64,000 bases of DNA from Mediterranea massiliensis (GCF_900128475.1 NZ_LT635836.1:510526-574525), one strand, 5' to 3'. Numbered from the stretch's first letter, positions 22,308 to 31,700 are shown. Numbers and translations are program-made. Notes: a model not told the origin generated them from the sequence alone.

Positions 22308-23000
22308 TTACCCCTCCCGGCCGTATCCTTCTTCCGCCGTATCGTGATGTTTCAGCACTTTGGCGTCGATAAAGAAAACAATCTCTTCGGCAATGTTCGT
22401 AATATGGTCGCCCGCACGCTCCAGTTTGCGGAAAACGCTGGCTAGGTCGATGCAGGACAAAGCTGCCTCGGGATGTTTCTGGATGTATTCAGCCAACAGA
22501 ACAGAAGCGTTGGCATTGATTTCGTCCAGCAAATGGTCTTTCGCAAAAACGGATGTAGCCAGCTCCTGGTTCTCCTCCTGAAGGGCGCGTTTGGCCAGTT
22601 CAAGCATGGAGAGCACCTGGCTGATCATCTCCTGCAGGCGCACTTGCCTGATGAGGTCGGCATCGAGCGTCAATTCCTTTTCACTCAACGCAAAACGGGC
22701 CACGCCTTCGGCAAAGTCGCCCAGACGCTCCAGGTTCGTATTGATTTTCAGCATGGCCAGCACAAAACGCAGGTCGATAGCCACAGGCGTATAAAGGGCG
22801 ATGATATCCTCCACATCGCTGTCTATCTTCAGCTCAAAGGCATTGACCCGACGTTCATGCACAAGCACCTGCTGAGCCAACTCCTTGTCCAGCGTAAGTA
22901 CCGATTCGCCGGCACGATCCAGTTGGTTGTAAACCAACGTCCACATTTCGTCTATCTCTTTCTTCAACAAAACCAGTTCACTTTCGATGAATTTTACCAT
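22308..23000 (-). CDS. phoU: Phosphate signalling protein PhoU
   Basis: PhoU links the Pst transporter to the PhoR/PhoB phosphate response and restrains phosphate uptake. The 230 residues form two copies of a three-helix bundle. Metal-contact motifs are seen as DVEDIIALYTPVAIDLRFVL with NTNLERLGDFAEGVARFAL in the first half, and SVFRKLERAGDHITNIAEEI in the second. It follows pstB with a 65-base gap and has its own -7 box there, so it may be expressed both with the transporter and alone. Confidence 0.96.
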   Translation of the reverse strand: MVKFIESELVLLKKEIDEMWTLVYNQLDRAGESVLTLDKELAQQVLVHERRVNAFELKIDSDVEDIIALYTPVAIDLRFVLAMLKINTNLERLGDFAEGVARFALSEKELTLDADLIRQVRLQEMISQVLSMLELAKRALQEENQELATSVFAKDHLLDEINANASVLLAEYIQKHPEAALSCIDLASVFRKLERAGDHITNIAEEIVFFIDAKVLKHHDTAEEGYGREG

Positions 23001-23044
23001 AATACTATTCTGTTTTAGTTACTAATTCGTTTTTAAAATTGCCT

Positions 23045-23052
23045 CAAAGTTA
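23045..23052 (-). promoter_or_regulatory. -7 promoter box of phoU
   Basis: On the minus strand TAACTTTG fits the consensus and lies in the 65-base gap between pstB and phoU. Confidence 0.5.
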
Positions 23053-23065
23053 AGCAAAATCCCCA

Positions 23066-23821
23066 TTAACCGAAACGTCCTGTGATATAATTCTGCGTCT
23101 GCTCTTTTTTCGGGTTGATAAAGATGGTCTTCGTGTCGCCATACTCCACCATCTGCCCCATGTAGAAGAAAGCCGTCTTATCGCTTACACGGGCGGCCTG
23201 CTGCATGTTATGAGTCACGATAACAATGGTGTAGTCGTGCTTCAGCTCGTGTATCAACTCCTCTACCTTGGTTGTCGAGATGGGGTCGAGCGCCGAAGCC
23301 GGTTCGTCCATAAGAAGCACCGAGGGGGATACTGCCATGGCCCGAGCTATGCACAAACGCTGCTGCTGACCACCCGAAAGAGCATACGCCGACTCTTTCA
23401 ACTTGTCTTTCACCTCATCCCACAAGGCGGCACCACGCAAGCTTTCCTCCACACGCTGACGAATGAATTGGGTATCGGTCACCCCATTCACGCGCAGGCC
23501 ATAGGCTACATTCTCGAATATACTCTTGGGAAACGGGTTGGGACGCTGAAAAACCATGCCAACGTCCTTACGCAACTCATCCACATTCACCCCTTTGCCG
23601 TAGATGTCTTGCCCGTTGATTTGAACGCTTCCGGTCAGACGCGTATCGGGTATCAGGTCATTCATCCGGTTCAACAGACGAAGGAAGGTAGACTTGCCAC
23701 ATCCCGACGGGCCGATGAAAGCCACCACGGATTTTTCCTCTATATCCATGCTGATATTTTTCAACGCATGAAAATCGCCATACCAGAAGTTCACGTCACG
23801 GGTTTCAATGATATTCTTCAT
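23066..23821 (-). CDS. pstB: Phosphate ABC transporter ATPase PstB
   Basis: PstB hydrolyses ATP to drive phosphate import through PstA/PstC. The 251 residues hold Walker A ([20 protein letters not shown]), the Q-loop ([14 protein letters not shown]), the ABC signature ([16 protein letters not shown]), Walker B ([13 protein letters not shown]) and the switch His in [15 protein letters not shown]. The PNPFPKSI segment and the ending GRFG are typical of PstB. It lies 37 bases downstream of pstA in the pstC-pstA-pstB-phoU gene line. Confidence 0.98.
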   Translation of the reverse strand: MKNIIETRDVNFWYGDFHALKNISMDIEEKSVVAFIGPSGCGKSTFLRLLNRMNDLIPDTRLTGSVQINGQDIYGKGVNVDELRKDVGMVFQRPNPFPKSIFENVAYGLRVNGVTDTQFIRQRVEESLRGAALWDEVKDKLKESAYALSGGQQQRLCIARAMAVSPSVLLMDEPASALDPISTTKVEELIHELKHDYTIVIVTHNMQQAARVSDKTAFFYMGQMVEYGDTKTIFINPKKEQTQNYITGRFG

Positions 23822-23858
23822 ATATTTGGATATTTGATTATCGATAAATTTCCATTTT

Positions 23859-24725
23859 CTAATTTGATTTTACTTTCTTCTCAAAATACTTGCGCAGAGC
23901 ATTGGCCAACAGGTTGACAAACAAGATGATGACAATGAGCACCAAGGCCGTGCCATAGGCAATGGGCAGCTGGGCATCGATGTCCGTACCACTGGTCGAA
24001 ATCACATACAGGTGATAGGGCAATGCCATACACTGGTCAAAAATGCTTTGTGGCAACCGAGGCAGGAAGTAAGCGGCACAAGTAAACAGAATAGGCGCCG
24101 TCTCGCCCGACACACGCCCCAAAGCCAGAATAAGGCCGGTAATGATGTTAGGCATACCCATCGGCAAGATGACATGCCAGATGGTCTGCAACTTCGTGGC
24201 GCCCAAGGCCCGGCTTCCCTCACGCATGCTGTCGGGTATCGCCTTCAAAGCTTCCTCAGTAGTACGGATAACCAACGGTAAGCTGAGCAGGCCCAACGTG
24301 AGCGAACCGGCCAGGATGCTGTCACCAAAATCGAGCCAGTTGACAAACAAGGCCATACCGAACAAGCCAAACACAATGGACGGGATGCCGCTCAGGTTAT
24401 TGGTCATCATCCGGATGAAGCGAACCACCCACCCCCGTTTGGGAGCATACTCATTCATATAAATGCCGCTCATCACTCCTACAGGGAAAGCGAACAGCGC
24501 ACTACCCACCATGAGATAAAACGTACCTACAATGGCCGGCCAGATACCGCCTGCCGTCATACCGTCGGCCGGAGCCGTCGTCAAGAAGTCCCAACTAATG
24601 ACCCCTATACCTTTATATATAATAAAGAACAGAATAGCAAAGAGCACCAACACGACACTCAGACTCAGCAAACGGAACAAACCGAAAGCTATACCTTGCG
24701 AAACACGTTTTCGATTGACTGACAT
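23859..24725 (-). CDS. pstA: Phosphate ABC transporter permease PstA
   Basis: PstA is one of the two membrane channels of the high-affinity phosphate importer. The 288 residues show six membrane segments, starting with [20 protein letters not shown] and including [20 protein letters not shown], and the coupling EAA loop [20 protein letters not shown] that contacts PstB. A long loop between the last two membrane spans ([20 protein letters not shown]) is typical. It sits 24 bases after pstC and 37 before pstB. Confidence 0.96.
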   Translation of the reverse strand: MSVNRKRVSQGIAFGLFRLLSLSVVLVLFAILFFIIYKGIGVISWDFLTTAPADGMTAGGIWPAIVGTFYLMVGSALFAFPVGVMSGIYMNEYAPKRGWVVRFIRMMTNNLSGIPSIVFGLFGMALFVNWLDFGDSILAGSLTLGLLSLPLVIRTTEEALKAIPDSMREGSRALGATKLQTIWHVILPMGMPNIITGLILALGRVSGETAPILFTCAAYFLPRLPQSIFDQCMALPYHLYVISTSGTDIDAQLPIAYGTALVLIVIILFVNLLANALRKYFEKKVKSN

Positions 24726-24749
24726 AATCTTATTTCTATATTTAAATCC

Positions 24750-25931
24750 TTACTTTCTCTTCGACACCGCCTCCACCGTAAAGTTAATCAGCAGACTAAT
24801 GAAAAACAGCACCACGCCCAAGAGGAACAACGACGCGTAATGTGCCCCCCCCGCGGGAGCCTCACCCAGTTCGGCAGCAATCGTAGCGGGAATGGTGCGA
24901 AGCGGTTCAAGGATGGAAGACGGTATCACGGCCGCATTGCCTGTCACCATCAACACGGCCATCGTCTCGCCCACAGCGCGTCCGATGCCCAACACGACAC
25001 CCGACGTAATACCCGATATGGAGTAAGGTATCACCACTCTATAAATAGTCTGCCATTGCGATGCGCCCAGCGCCAGACTGGCCTCGCGCATAGCCCGGGG
25101 ACAGTTACGCATGGCATCTTCCGTCACGGTGATTATCGTAGGCAAGGCCATGATGGCCAGCACGATACTTCCCGCCAAGCCACTTTCACCCACAGGTAGG
25201 TTGAACACTTGTTGAAGCAAAGGCACGATGACTATCAGGCCGAAGAAGCCATAAACTACAGATGGAATACCGCTCAACAGCTCGATGACCGGCTTCAAGA
25301 CGTTACGGATTTTAGGATGGGCCACTTCAGACATATAGATGGCCACGGACAGTCCGAAGGGTAAAGCTATCAGAATGGCAAATAGGCTGACCCAAAGCGT
25401 ACCCGTTATCAAGGGCAAGAAACCGAACAAGGGTGCGGGCGTAGCAGTCGGAAACCATTCCGCACCGGCAAACACGTCCTTCGCCGAGATGGTGTTATCT
25501 TTCATCAAATACACTGAGTCATTGTGCTCCACAAACTGTTCGGGAACAAAAGCCACCATACCAGGCGTACGGGCTACCAACCCTGTGATACATGCGCCCG
25601 CATTCTCGTAAGACGCTCCCAACTGCTCTTCCGTGAAATACCGCTCAGCGTCCTCCAGACGAAACAGGCGGATGGGGACATCCTCTCCCCCTACATCCTT
25701 CCAATTGGTAATCTCGCCGTCAAACACATCCTTAATCTCCTCGGGAGTCAGCTCGTCCACTCCGGTACCTTGATGAACCGCCAGCACGTAACCTTCTTCT
25801 ATGACCTTGTCACCAAACAGCCCCGCCGCTTCCGAAAAGAGGAAGAGCACAATCAAAACAATTGTGATGCTTGTCACAAAACCGCTACAGGCCAGCAGTC
25901 CTTCTACAATTTTTTCAAATATCCGCTTCAT
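24750..25931 (-). CDS. pstC: Phosphate ABC transporter permease PstC with PstS-like insert
   Basis: PstC is the second membrane channel of the phosphate importer. The 393 residues are longer than the usual 300 to 320. After the first membrane helix (residues 17-36) comes an extracytoplasmic insert of about 105 residues (45-150), before the regular permease (GTLWVSLFAILIALPFGLSV and onward, with the EAA loop AMRNCPRAMREASLALGAS). The insert contains LTPEEIKDVFDGEITNWKDV and GGED, which closely match LTRQQLEDIFRGKITNWKEV and GGED of PstS in this window. The ATG at 25931 is chosen because the 13 residues before it in the open frame look unrelated. It is divergent from pstS across a palindrome. 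Confidence 0.94.
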   Translation of the reverse strand: MKRIFEKIVEGLLACSGFVTSITIVLIVLFLFSEAAGLFGDKVIEEGYVLAVHQGTGVDELTPEEIKDVFDGEITNWKDVGGEDVPIRLFRLEDAERYFTEEQLGASYENAGACITGLVARTPGMVAFVPEQFVEHNDSVYLMKDNTISAKDVFAGAEWFPTATPAPLFGFLPLITGTLWVSLFAILIALPFGLSVAIYMSEVAHPKIRNVLKPVIELLSGIPSVVYGFFGLIVIVPLLQQVFNLPVGESGLAGSIVLAIMALPTIITVTEDAMRNCPRAMREASLALGASQWQTIYRVVIPYSISGITSGVVLGIGRAVGETMAVLMVTGNAAVIPSSILEPLRTIPATIAAELGEAPAGGAHYASLFLLGVVLFFISLLINFTVEAVSKRK

Positions 25932-26039
25932 TGCATAATAAATTTCTGTACCTATAATTTTCCGCCGCAAAGAAACAGCGGAAATGCTAAGAAAACGTGT
26001 CTTTCTCTTGAAAAAACTGTTTCATATGTATTACATTTT

Positions 26040-26073
26040 CGTTACAAATCCCGAGGACACCCGTTTTGTAACG
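26040..26073. promoter_or_regulatory. Inverted repeat between pstC and pstS, possible phosphate-response site
   Basis: Perfect 9-bp arms CGTTACAAA (26040-26048) and TTTGTAACG (26065-26073) are separated by 16 bp, in the 193-base space between the divergent pstC and pstS starts. Arm spacing of 25 bp centre to centre would put both on nearly the same face of the helix. It is a candidate operator for phosphate control; no regulator is proven. Confidence 0.5.
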
Positions 26074-26124
26074 TCCATGAAACATCTGTTTCCGTTATTT
26101 GTGCCCATAAAAACAATAATTAAA

Positions 26125-26946
26125 ATGAAGACTATACAGATTTTTCTTGTTCTGGCCGCATGGTTTCTTTCCTTCGGCAACCTCTACGCCCAACGCATCA
26201 AGGGCAGCGACACAGTATTGCCCATCGCCCAACAGACAGCCGAAGAATTCATGAAAATCCACCCCGAAGCCCGCGTCACCGTCACCGGCGGAGGTAGCGG
26301 CGTAGGAATTTCCGCATTGCTGGACGGCACGGCCGATTTGGCCATGGCTTCGCGCTCCATCAAGTTCAGCGAAAAGATGAGAGCTAAGGCGGCAGGCAAA
26401 GACATCCGCGAAACCATCATCGCTGGAGACGCCCTTGCCGTGGTGGTCCATCCTGACAATCCGGTCGACCGGCTGACCCGCCAGCAACTGGAAGATATTT
26501 TCCGCGGAAAGATTACCAACTGGAAAGAAGTGGGAGGAGAAGACCGCAAGATTGTCGTTTATTCGCGCGAGACGTCCTCCGGCACGTATGAATTCTTCAA
26601 AGAGAGCGTGCTGAAAAATAAGAACTACATGGCTGGCAGCCTTTCCATGCCCGCCACGGGCGCCGTCATCCAGTCGGTCAGCCAGACCCGTGGTGCCATC
26701 GGCTACGTGGGACTGGCCTACGTCTCCCACCGAGTGAAGCCGCTTGCCGTGGCCTACGAAGGAGGCGAGTATGCACAACCCACCCCGCAAAACGCCACCA
26801 ACGGCACTTACCCCATCGTCCGCCCACTCTACTACTATTACGAACAGAAGAATGCCGACCGCGTTGCCCCGCTACTGGATTATATTCTTTCGTCCAACGG
26901 GCAGGCCATCATCAAAGGCGGCGAATATATTCCCGTCAAGCCATAA
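26125..26946 (+). CDS. pstS: Phosphate-binding periplasmic protein PstS
   Basis: PstS captures phosphate in the periplasm and delivers it to PstC/PstA. The 273 residues start with a signal peptide (MKTIQIFLVLAAWFLSFGNL, cleavage near YAQ). The ligand-binding segments are visible: IKGSDTVLPIAQQ, TVTGGGSGVGISALLDGTAD, ASRSIKFSE and the SRETSSGTYEFF loop. The ATG at 26125 is preferred, as the signal peptide begins there; upstream in-frame residues to 25984 do not look like a signal. It is transcribed away from pstCAB-phoU. A REP-like double hairpin follows its stop by 16 bases. Confidence 0.95.
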   Translation: MKTIQIFLVLAAWFLSFGNLYAQRIKGSDTVLPIAQQTAEEFMKIHPEARVTVTGGGSGVGISALLDGTADLAMASRSIKFSEKMRAKAAGKDIRETIIAGDALAVVVHPDNPVDRLTRQQLEDIFRGKITNWKEVGGEDRKIVVYSRETSSGTYEFFKESVLKNKNYMAGSLSMPATGAVIQSVSQTRGAIGYVGLAYVSHRVKPLAVAYEGGEYAQPTPQNATNGTYPIVRPLYYYYEQKNADRVAPLLDYILSSNGQAIIKGGEYIPVKP

Positions 26947-26962
26947 ACGCTATCCGGTTTCT

Positions 26963-27039
26963 GTCATCCCGCACTCGATGCGGGATCCATATCATCATCG
27001 CCTGTGTGTTCCTGGATCCCGGCTCAAGGCCGGGATGAC
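26963..27039. repeat. REP-like double hairpin after pstS
   Basis: Two palindromes, GTCATCCCGCAC-GCGGGATCC (26963-26988) and GGATCCCGGC-GCCGGGATGAC (27014-27039), are also reverse complements of each other at their outer edges (GTCATCCCG/CGGGATGAC). This type of repeat is widespread in bacterial genomes. Here it may protect or end the pstS message. Confidence 0.75.
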
Positions 27040-27399
27040 GGTTAAAATGATACATGAACATAAAGAGCATTTTGAAACTTGCAGGAGTAAACAGTACATT
27101 TTCAATAAATTGGGTAAATGCAGCAAGAGGCTGTATAAACATTCTAAGATAGGCAACCTTTAAGGCAGGGCATTTATTTATTTTTTCACGCATAATGTTT
27201 ACCAAACGCTTGTCACACATCTACCTTCATGGGCCATTATCAGGCATTTAAGTAGATGAGTAGGTTTCCGGGCCACCGGAAAGAGGCTCAGACAACGTCT
27301 ATAAGACCCGAATACTTCAAACATAAGAGCTTCAATGTTCCGGCTATTTTAGCAAGACAAACGTGCGGACGGACTTCTCCTAAAAAATAAAAGAATATG
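27040..27399. other. Gene-free stretch between pstS and glnS
   Basis: No convincing gene is seen. A minus-strand frame of about 94 codons (27220-26936) runs through the REP-like repeat and has no recognisable domain. Two hairpins stand out: CATCTAC/GTAGATG (near 27219-27258) and TTTCCGG/CCGGAAA (27267-27284). The stretch could hold a small RNA or the worn remnant of an element. Confidence 0.4.
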
Positions 27400-27431
27400 T
27401 TTCCCCACGTCATGTAAAAGTCGTACTTTTG
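27400..27431 (+). promoter_or_regulatory. Promoter of glnS
   Basis: The -7 box TACTTTTG is at 27424-27431, with a TTTC at 27400-27403 as a weak -33 match (20-bp spacer). It gives a leader of about 50 nt before the ATG at 27489. Confidence 0.6.
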
Positions 27432-27488
27432 CCACATGTTTTATCATATCCCTACGGGAAATTACACCATATTATATATTATAACACT

Positions 27489-29228
27489 ATGGCAGAACTG
27501 AAAAACGAAGAAACAGGCGAAAAGAAAAGCCTGAACTTCATTGAACAAATAGTAGAAAATGACTTGAGCAACGGTAAGAATGGAGGCAAAGTGCAAACAC
27601 GCTTTCCGCCGGAGCCTAATGGATACCTGCACATCGGACATGCCAAGGCCATCTGCCTTGACTTCGGCATCGCTGCCGCCCACGGAGGCGTCTGCAACCT
27701 GCGTTTCGACGATACTAACCCCACCAAAGAAGACGTGGAATATGTAGAAGCCATCAAGGAGGACATCCAGTGGCTGGGCTACCAGTGGGGACACGAATAC
27801 TATGCTTCGGACTACTTCCAGCAGCTGTGGGACTTCGCCATCCGCCTCATCAAGGAAGGCAAGGCCTACATCGACGAACAGACTTCCGAACAGATAGCCG
27901 AACAGAAAGGTACCCCCACCCAGCCGGGTGTGGAGAGCCCCTACCGCAACCGCCCCATCGAAGAAAACCTGGAGCTGTTCCAGAAGATGAACAACGGCGA
28001 AATAGAGGAAGGAGCCATGGTGCTCCGTGCCAAGATAGACATGGCCAACCCCAACATGCACTTCCGCGACCCCATCATCTACCGCGTGGTGAAGCATCCG
28101 CACCACCGCACGGGCACGAAGTGGAAAGCCTACCCCATGTATGACTTCGCCCACGGCCAGAGCGACTTCTTCGAAGGCGTCACACACTCGCTCTGCACGC
28201 TGGAGTTCGTGGTACACCGCCCGCTCTACGACCTCTTCGTCGACTGGCTGAAGGAAGGCAAGGACCTGGACGACAACCGCCCGCGCCAGTACGAATTCAA
28301 CAAGCTGAACCTGAGCTACACCCTGATGAGCAAGCGCAACCTGCTCATCCTGGTCAAGGAGAAGCTGGTGAACGGATGGGACGATCCCCGCATGCCGACC
28401 CTCTGCGGCTTCCGCCGCCGCGGCTATTCGCCCGAGTCCATCCACAAGTTCATCGACAAGATAGGCTACACCACCTACGACGCCCTCAACGAGTTTGCCC
28501 TGCTGGAAAGCGCCGTCCGTGAAGACCTGAACGAACGTGCCACCCGCATCTCGGCCGTGCTGAACCCCGTGAAGCTGGTCATCACCAACTATCCCGAAGG
28601 ACAGGTGGAAGAGCTGGAAGCCGTCAACAACCCCGAACGCCCCGAAGAAGGCAGCCACACCATCGAATTCAGCCGCGAGCTGTGGATGGAACGCGAAGAC
28701 TTCATGGAAGACGCGCCGAAGAAATATTTCCGCATGACCCCCGGACAGGAGGTACGCCTGAAGAACGCCTACATCGTGAAGTGCACGGGCTGCAAGAAGA
28801 ACGAAGCCGGCGAAGTGGTGGAGGTGTACTGCGAATACGACCCCGAATCGAAGAGCGGAATGCCCGGCGCCAACCGCAAGGTGAAGGGAACCCTCCACTG
28901 GGTGAGCTGCGCCCACTGCCTCGAGGCCGAAGTACGCCTGTACGACCGCCTGTGGAAGGTGGAGAATCCGCGCGACGAGATGGCCGCCATCCGCGAAGCC
29001 AAGAATTGCGACGCCCTGACGGCCATGAAGGAAATCATCAACCCCGACTCGCTGAAGGTATTGCCCTGCTGCTACATCGAGAAGTTTGCCGCCGGCATGA
29101 AGCCGCTCACCTACCTGCAGTTCCAGCGCATCGGCTACTTCAACGTAGACCCCGACTCGACAGCCGAGAAGATGGTCTTCAACCGCACAGTCGGCCTGAA
29201 GGACACTTGGGGCAAGATAAACAAATAA
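27489..29228 (+). CDS. glnS: Glutaminyl-tRNA synthetase
   Basis: GlnRS charges tRNA-Gln with glutamine directly. The 579-residue class I synthetase has the HIGH motif (PPEPNGYLHIGHAKAICLDF), the discriminating CNLRFDDTNPTKEDVEYVEA segment of the GlnRS group, and the second signature as SYTLMSKRNLLILV. The C-terminal anticodon-binding beta-barrels begin near EGSHTIEFSRELWMERED. An insertion with CTGCKK and a later SCAHCLEAE is seen in the C-terminal part and could bind a metal. The start at 27489 (MAELKNEETG) follows the promoter by a normal leader. A TPR gene follows after 24 bases. Confidence 0.97.
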   Translation: MAELKNEETGEKKSLNFIEQIVENDLSNGKNGGKVQTRFPPEPNGYLHIGHAKAICLDFGIAAAHGGVCNLRFDDTNPTKEDVEYVEAIKEDIQWLGYQWGHEYYASDYFQQLWDFAIRLIKEGKAYIDEQTSEQIAEQKGTPTQPGVESPYRNRPIEENLELFQKMNNGEIEEGAMVLRAKIDMANPNMHFRDPIIYRVVKHPHHRTGTKWKAYPMYDFAHGQSDFFEGVTHSLCTLEFVVHRPLYDLFVDWLKEGKDLDDNRPRQYEFNKLNLSYTLMSKRNLLILVKEKLVNGWDDPRMPTLCGFRRRGYSPESIHKFIDKIGYTTYDALNEFALLESAVREDLNERATRISAVLNPVKLVITNYPEGQVEELEAVNNPERPEEGSHTIEFSRELWMEREDFMEDAPKKYFRMTPGQEVRLKNAYIVKCTGCKKNEAGEVVEVYCEYDPESKSGMPGANRKVKGTLHWVSCAHCLEAEVRLYDRLWKVENPRDEMAAIREAKNCDALTAMKEIINPDSLKVLPCCYIEKFAAGMKPLTYLQFQRIGYFNVDPDSTAEKMVFNRTVGLKDTWGKINK

Positions 29229-29252
29229 ATTTATAACAAGGGAACTCAAACA

Positions 29253-30692
29253 ATGATAAACAAGAACCTGCTGCCGGAGAAGGACCGCGAACTGATAGAA
29301 CTGGCCAAGCGCTTCGAGGCGGCCCGGTCCGAGCAGAGATCCATCTACATGGATTCCGAAGACCTGGCCGACCTGGCCGAATGGTACAACCGCCGGAACC
29401 GTTTCAAGCATGCCGCAGACGTCATCGAGTGCGGACTGAAGCTGCACCCCGACAATACGTCGCTGCTGGTCGAGAAAGTATACCTCTACTTGGACCAGTT
29501 CAAGCTGGCCGAAGCCAAGAAGACCGCCCGGCTGATTACCGAGGAGCGGCCCGACGTCACCATCCTGCGGGCCAGGCTGCTGGCTGAGGACGGCCGTCTG
29601 GACGAAGCCGAACTGATGCTGGACACGCTGGAAGACAAATACTGCAAGGAAAACATCATCGACGTAGCCTACATGTACCTCGAAACGGGGCAACGCCAAC
29701 GTGCCCTCGACTGGCTGAAACATTGGCGGTGGGATACGGACAACCAGGAATATTGCGCCATCATGGCCGACAACCTGCTGGACCAGCAGGAGTATCGGGA
29801 GGCTCTGACCTACTACAACAAGCTGGTTGACCAGAACCCCTACCATCCGCCCTATTGGATCGGCGTGGCCCGTTGCCATCTGGGCCTGGGCGAATACGCA
29901 AAGGCCATCGATGCCTGCGACTATGCCCTGCTGGCCGACGAAGACCTGGGAGACGCCTACCTCATCAAGGGCTACTCCTTCATCGAGTTGCGAAACGGCG
30001 AAAAGGCCCTCGAAGCCTACGAAGGAGCCATCCGCTGCCACGTCATCACCCAAGCCTACGTCCACTTGCTGATGGGACAGCTCTACGTCGACACGAAGAA
30101 GTGGCCGGAAGCCTTCAAGCTGCTCCAACAGGCCAAGCGGGAAGAGAAAGAGCTCAAGGAACCCATCTCGCGCTCCACCCTCTATTCTGCCCTGGCCCTC
30201 TGCCTGAAGCATGCCGACAAGGAGGGAAACAAGCAGCTCATCATGAAGTATTGCCTCAAGGCCATCGACCTCGACTACTACAACGTGACCGCCCAGCTGT
30301 TAGCGGGACTGATATTCATTGAAGAAGGCGAAATGCAGACAGGGCTGAGCATGTGGAAAGAAATATCCGAACTGGTACCTGAAGCCAGCACCTGGTGGGA
30401 ACTATCGAGCTACAGCCTCGAGGCGTCCCTCTTCGACCAAGCCATCGAGGCGTTGAAGAAGGTGGAAGCCTTGGAACCCGACTATCCCAACCTGTACAAA
30501 CGGCTCGCCATCACATGCATCCTGGCCGGAAAGCCCGAAGAAGGTTACCGATACAACCGTAAGGACCCCTCGCCCATCGACCAGAGAGACCTGGAGGACA
30601 TCAACCAACTGGTGGCTCGCACCCAAAAAGACAAACTCAACGCGATGCTGAACGACTATCTGAAGAATACAGACTCGCAAAAGGATCAATAA
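29253..30692 (+). CDS. Tetratricopeptide-repeat protein
   Basis: This 479-residue cytoplasmic protein consists almost wholly of TPR-like helical pairs, for example RFKHAADVIECGLKLHPDNT, REALTYYNKLVDQNPYHPPY, EYAKAIDACDYALLADEDLG and NGEKALEAYEGAIRCHVITQ, about ten repeats in total. No signal peptide and no catalytic domain are seen. TPR arrays serve as scaffolds for protein contacts, so a binding role is likely, but the partner is unknown. It starts 24 bases after glnS and ends 18 bases before the DUF368 gene, so the three are probably one transcript. Confidence 0.88.
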   Translation: MINKNLLPEKDRELIELAKRFEAARSEQRSIYMDSEDLADLAEWYNRRNRFKHAADVIECGLKLHPDNTSLLVEKVYLYLDQFKLAEAKKTARLITEERPDVTILRARLLAEDGRLDEAELMLDTLEDKYCKENIIDVAYMYLETGQRQRALDWLKHWRWDTDNQEYCAIMADNLLDQQEYREALTYYNKLVDQNPYHPPYWIGVARCHLGLGEYAKAIDACDYALLADEDLGDAYLIKGYSFIELRNGEKALEAYEGAIRCHVITQAYVHLLMGQLYVDTKKWPEAFKLLQQAKREEKELKEPISRSTLYSALALCLKHADKEGNKQLIMKYCLKAIDLDYYNVTAQLLAGLIFIEEGEMQTGLSMWKEISELVPEASTWWELSSYSLEASLFDQAIEALKKVEALEPDYPNLYKRLAITCILAGKPEEGYRYNRKDPSPIDQRDLEDINQLVARTQKDKLNAMLNDYLKNTDSQKDQ

Positions 30693-30710
30693 ACAAGCAA
30701 GAAAGCATAT

Positions 30711-31601
30711 ATGGAAAGAAAACTGAAAGACTACGCATTCATCGCCCTGAAAGGCATGGGCATGGGTGCGGCCGACGTGGTGCCGGGCGTTTCGGGCGGA
30801 ACCATCGCCTTCATCGTAGGCATCTACGACGAACTGATAGAAACCATCAAGAGCATCAACGCCGAAAGCATCCGCCTCTTCTTCACCGGCCATTGGGCGC
30901 GTTTCTGGGAGAAAATCAACGGAAACTTCCTGTTCTCGCTCCTGCTGGGCATCGGCATCAGCGTATTCTCGCTGGCCAAGGTCATCACCTGGCTGCTCCT
31001 CAACCATCCCATCCTGGTGTGGTCGTTCTTCTTCGGCCTGGTACTGGCCTCGACGTGGTTCGTGGGCAAGGACATCAAGGGCTGGAACTGGAAGACCGTC
31101 ACCGGCTTCATCGTCGGAGCGATTGTGGCCTACTACATCACCGTTGCCACGCCGGCCGAAACTTCCACCCATCCGCTGTTCATCTTCCTGTGCGGTGCCA
31201 TCGCCATCTGCGCCATGATTCTGCCGGGCATTTCGGGCAGCTTCATCCTGGTGCTGCTGGGCAAATACTTCTACATCATGGAGGCGGTGAAGACACTGGA
31301 CATCAAGACGCTGGTCATCTTCGGCGTCGGTGCCTTCCTGGGCATCACGACCTTCTCCCGCCTGCTCTCGTTTGCCTTGAAGCATTTCCGCAACATCACG
31401 CTGGCCGTACTGACGGGCTTCATGCTGGGTTCCCTCAACAAGGTATGGCCGTGGAAGGAAATCGTGGACAACACGCACGGCATGCCCATCGAAGCCAACA
31501 TTCTGCCCAACGCCTACATCGGCGAAGCGGTGGTCTTGATGCTGGTAGGCTTCCTGCTGGTCTATTTCCTGGAGAAGCTGTCGGCCAAGACGGCCCGTTA
31601 A
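30711..31601 (+). CDS. DUF368 membrane protein (polyprenyl-phosphate transporter family)
   Basis: This is a 296-residue integral membrane protein with about eight hydrophobic segments. It contains the two-fold DUF368 signature: VPGVSGGTIAFIVGIYDELI near residue 24 and LPGISGSFILVLLGKYFYI near residue 172. Members of this family (PopT) were shown to return undecaprenyl phosphate, the lipid carrier for peptidoglycan and surface glycans, to the cytoplasmic face. The function here is by family membership. It is the last gene of the glnS-TPR-DUF368 line and is followed by a strong hairpin. Confidence 0.92.
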   Translation: MERKLKDYAFIALKGMGMGAADVVPGVSGGTIAFIVGIYDELIETIKSINAESIRLFFTGHWARFWEKINGNFLFSLLLGIGISVFSLAKVITWLLLNHPILVWSFFFGLVLASTWFVGKDIKGWNWKTVTGFIVGAIVAYYITVATPAETSTHPLFIFLCGAIAICAMILPGISGSFILVLLGKYFYIMEAVKTLDIKTLVIFGVGAFLGITTFSRLLSFALKHFRNITLAVLTGFMLGSLNKVWPWKEIVDNTHGMPIEANILPNAYIGEAVVLMLVGFLLVYFLEKLSAKTAR

Positions 31602-31621
31602 GGCAAATACCTTATTATATA

Positions 31622-31682
31622 GGAAAAGGGTGCGTTCCCTGCAAGAAAACATTGGTTTCTTGATGGGAATACACCCTTTTTC
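31622..31682. terminator. Two-way terminator between DUF368 gene and tpx
   Basis: A three-part stacked stem has GAAAAGGGTG/CACCCTTTTTC at the base, TTCCC/GGGAA in the middle and CAAGAAA/TTTCTTG at the top. A and T runs flank it, so it can serve both convergent genes. Confidence 0.85.
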
Positions 31683-31700
31683 TTTCGGCAACGGCCCAGC

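Noticed and set aside
26936..27220. A 94-codon minus-strand gene or transposase remnant
   Set aside because: It ends within the REP-like repeat and the pstS end, lacks a promoter box, and shows no recognisable motif.
27040..27399. 6S RNA or tmRNA
   Set aside because: No tmRNA tag frame or tRNA-like end is present, and I could not build a convincing 6S-like long bubble; only two simple hairpins are clear.
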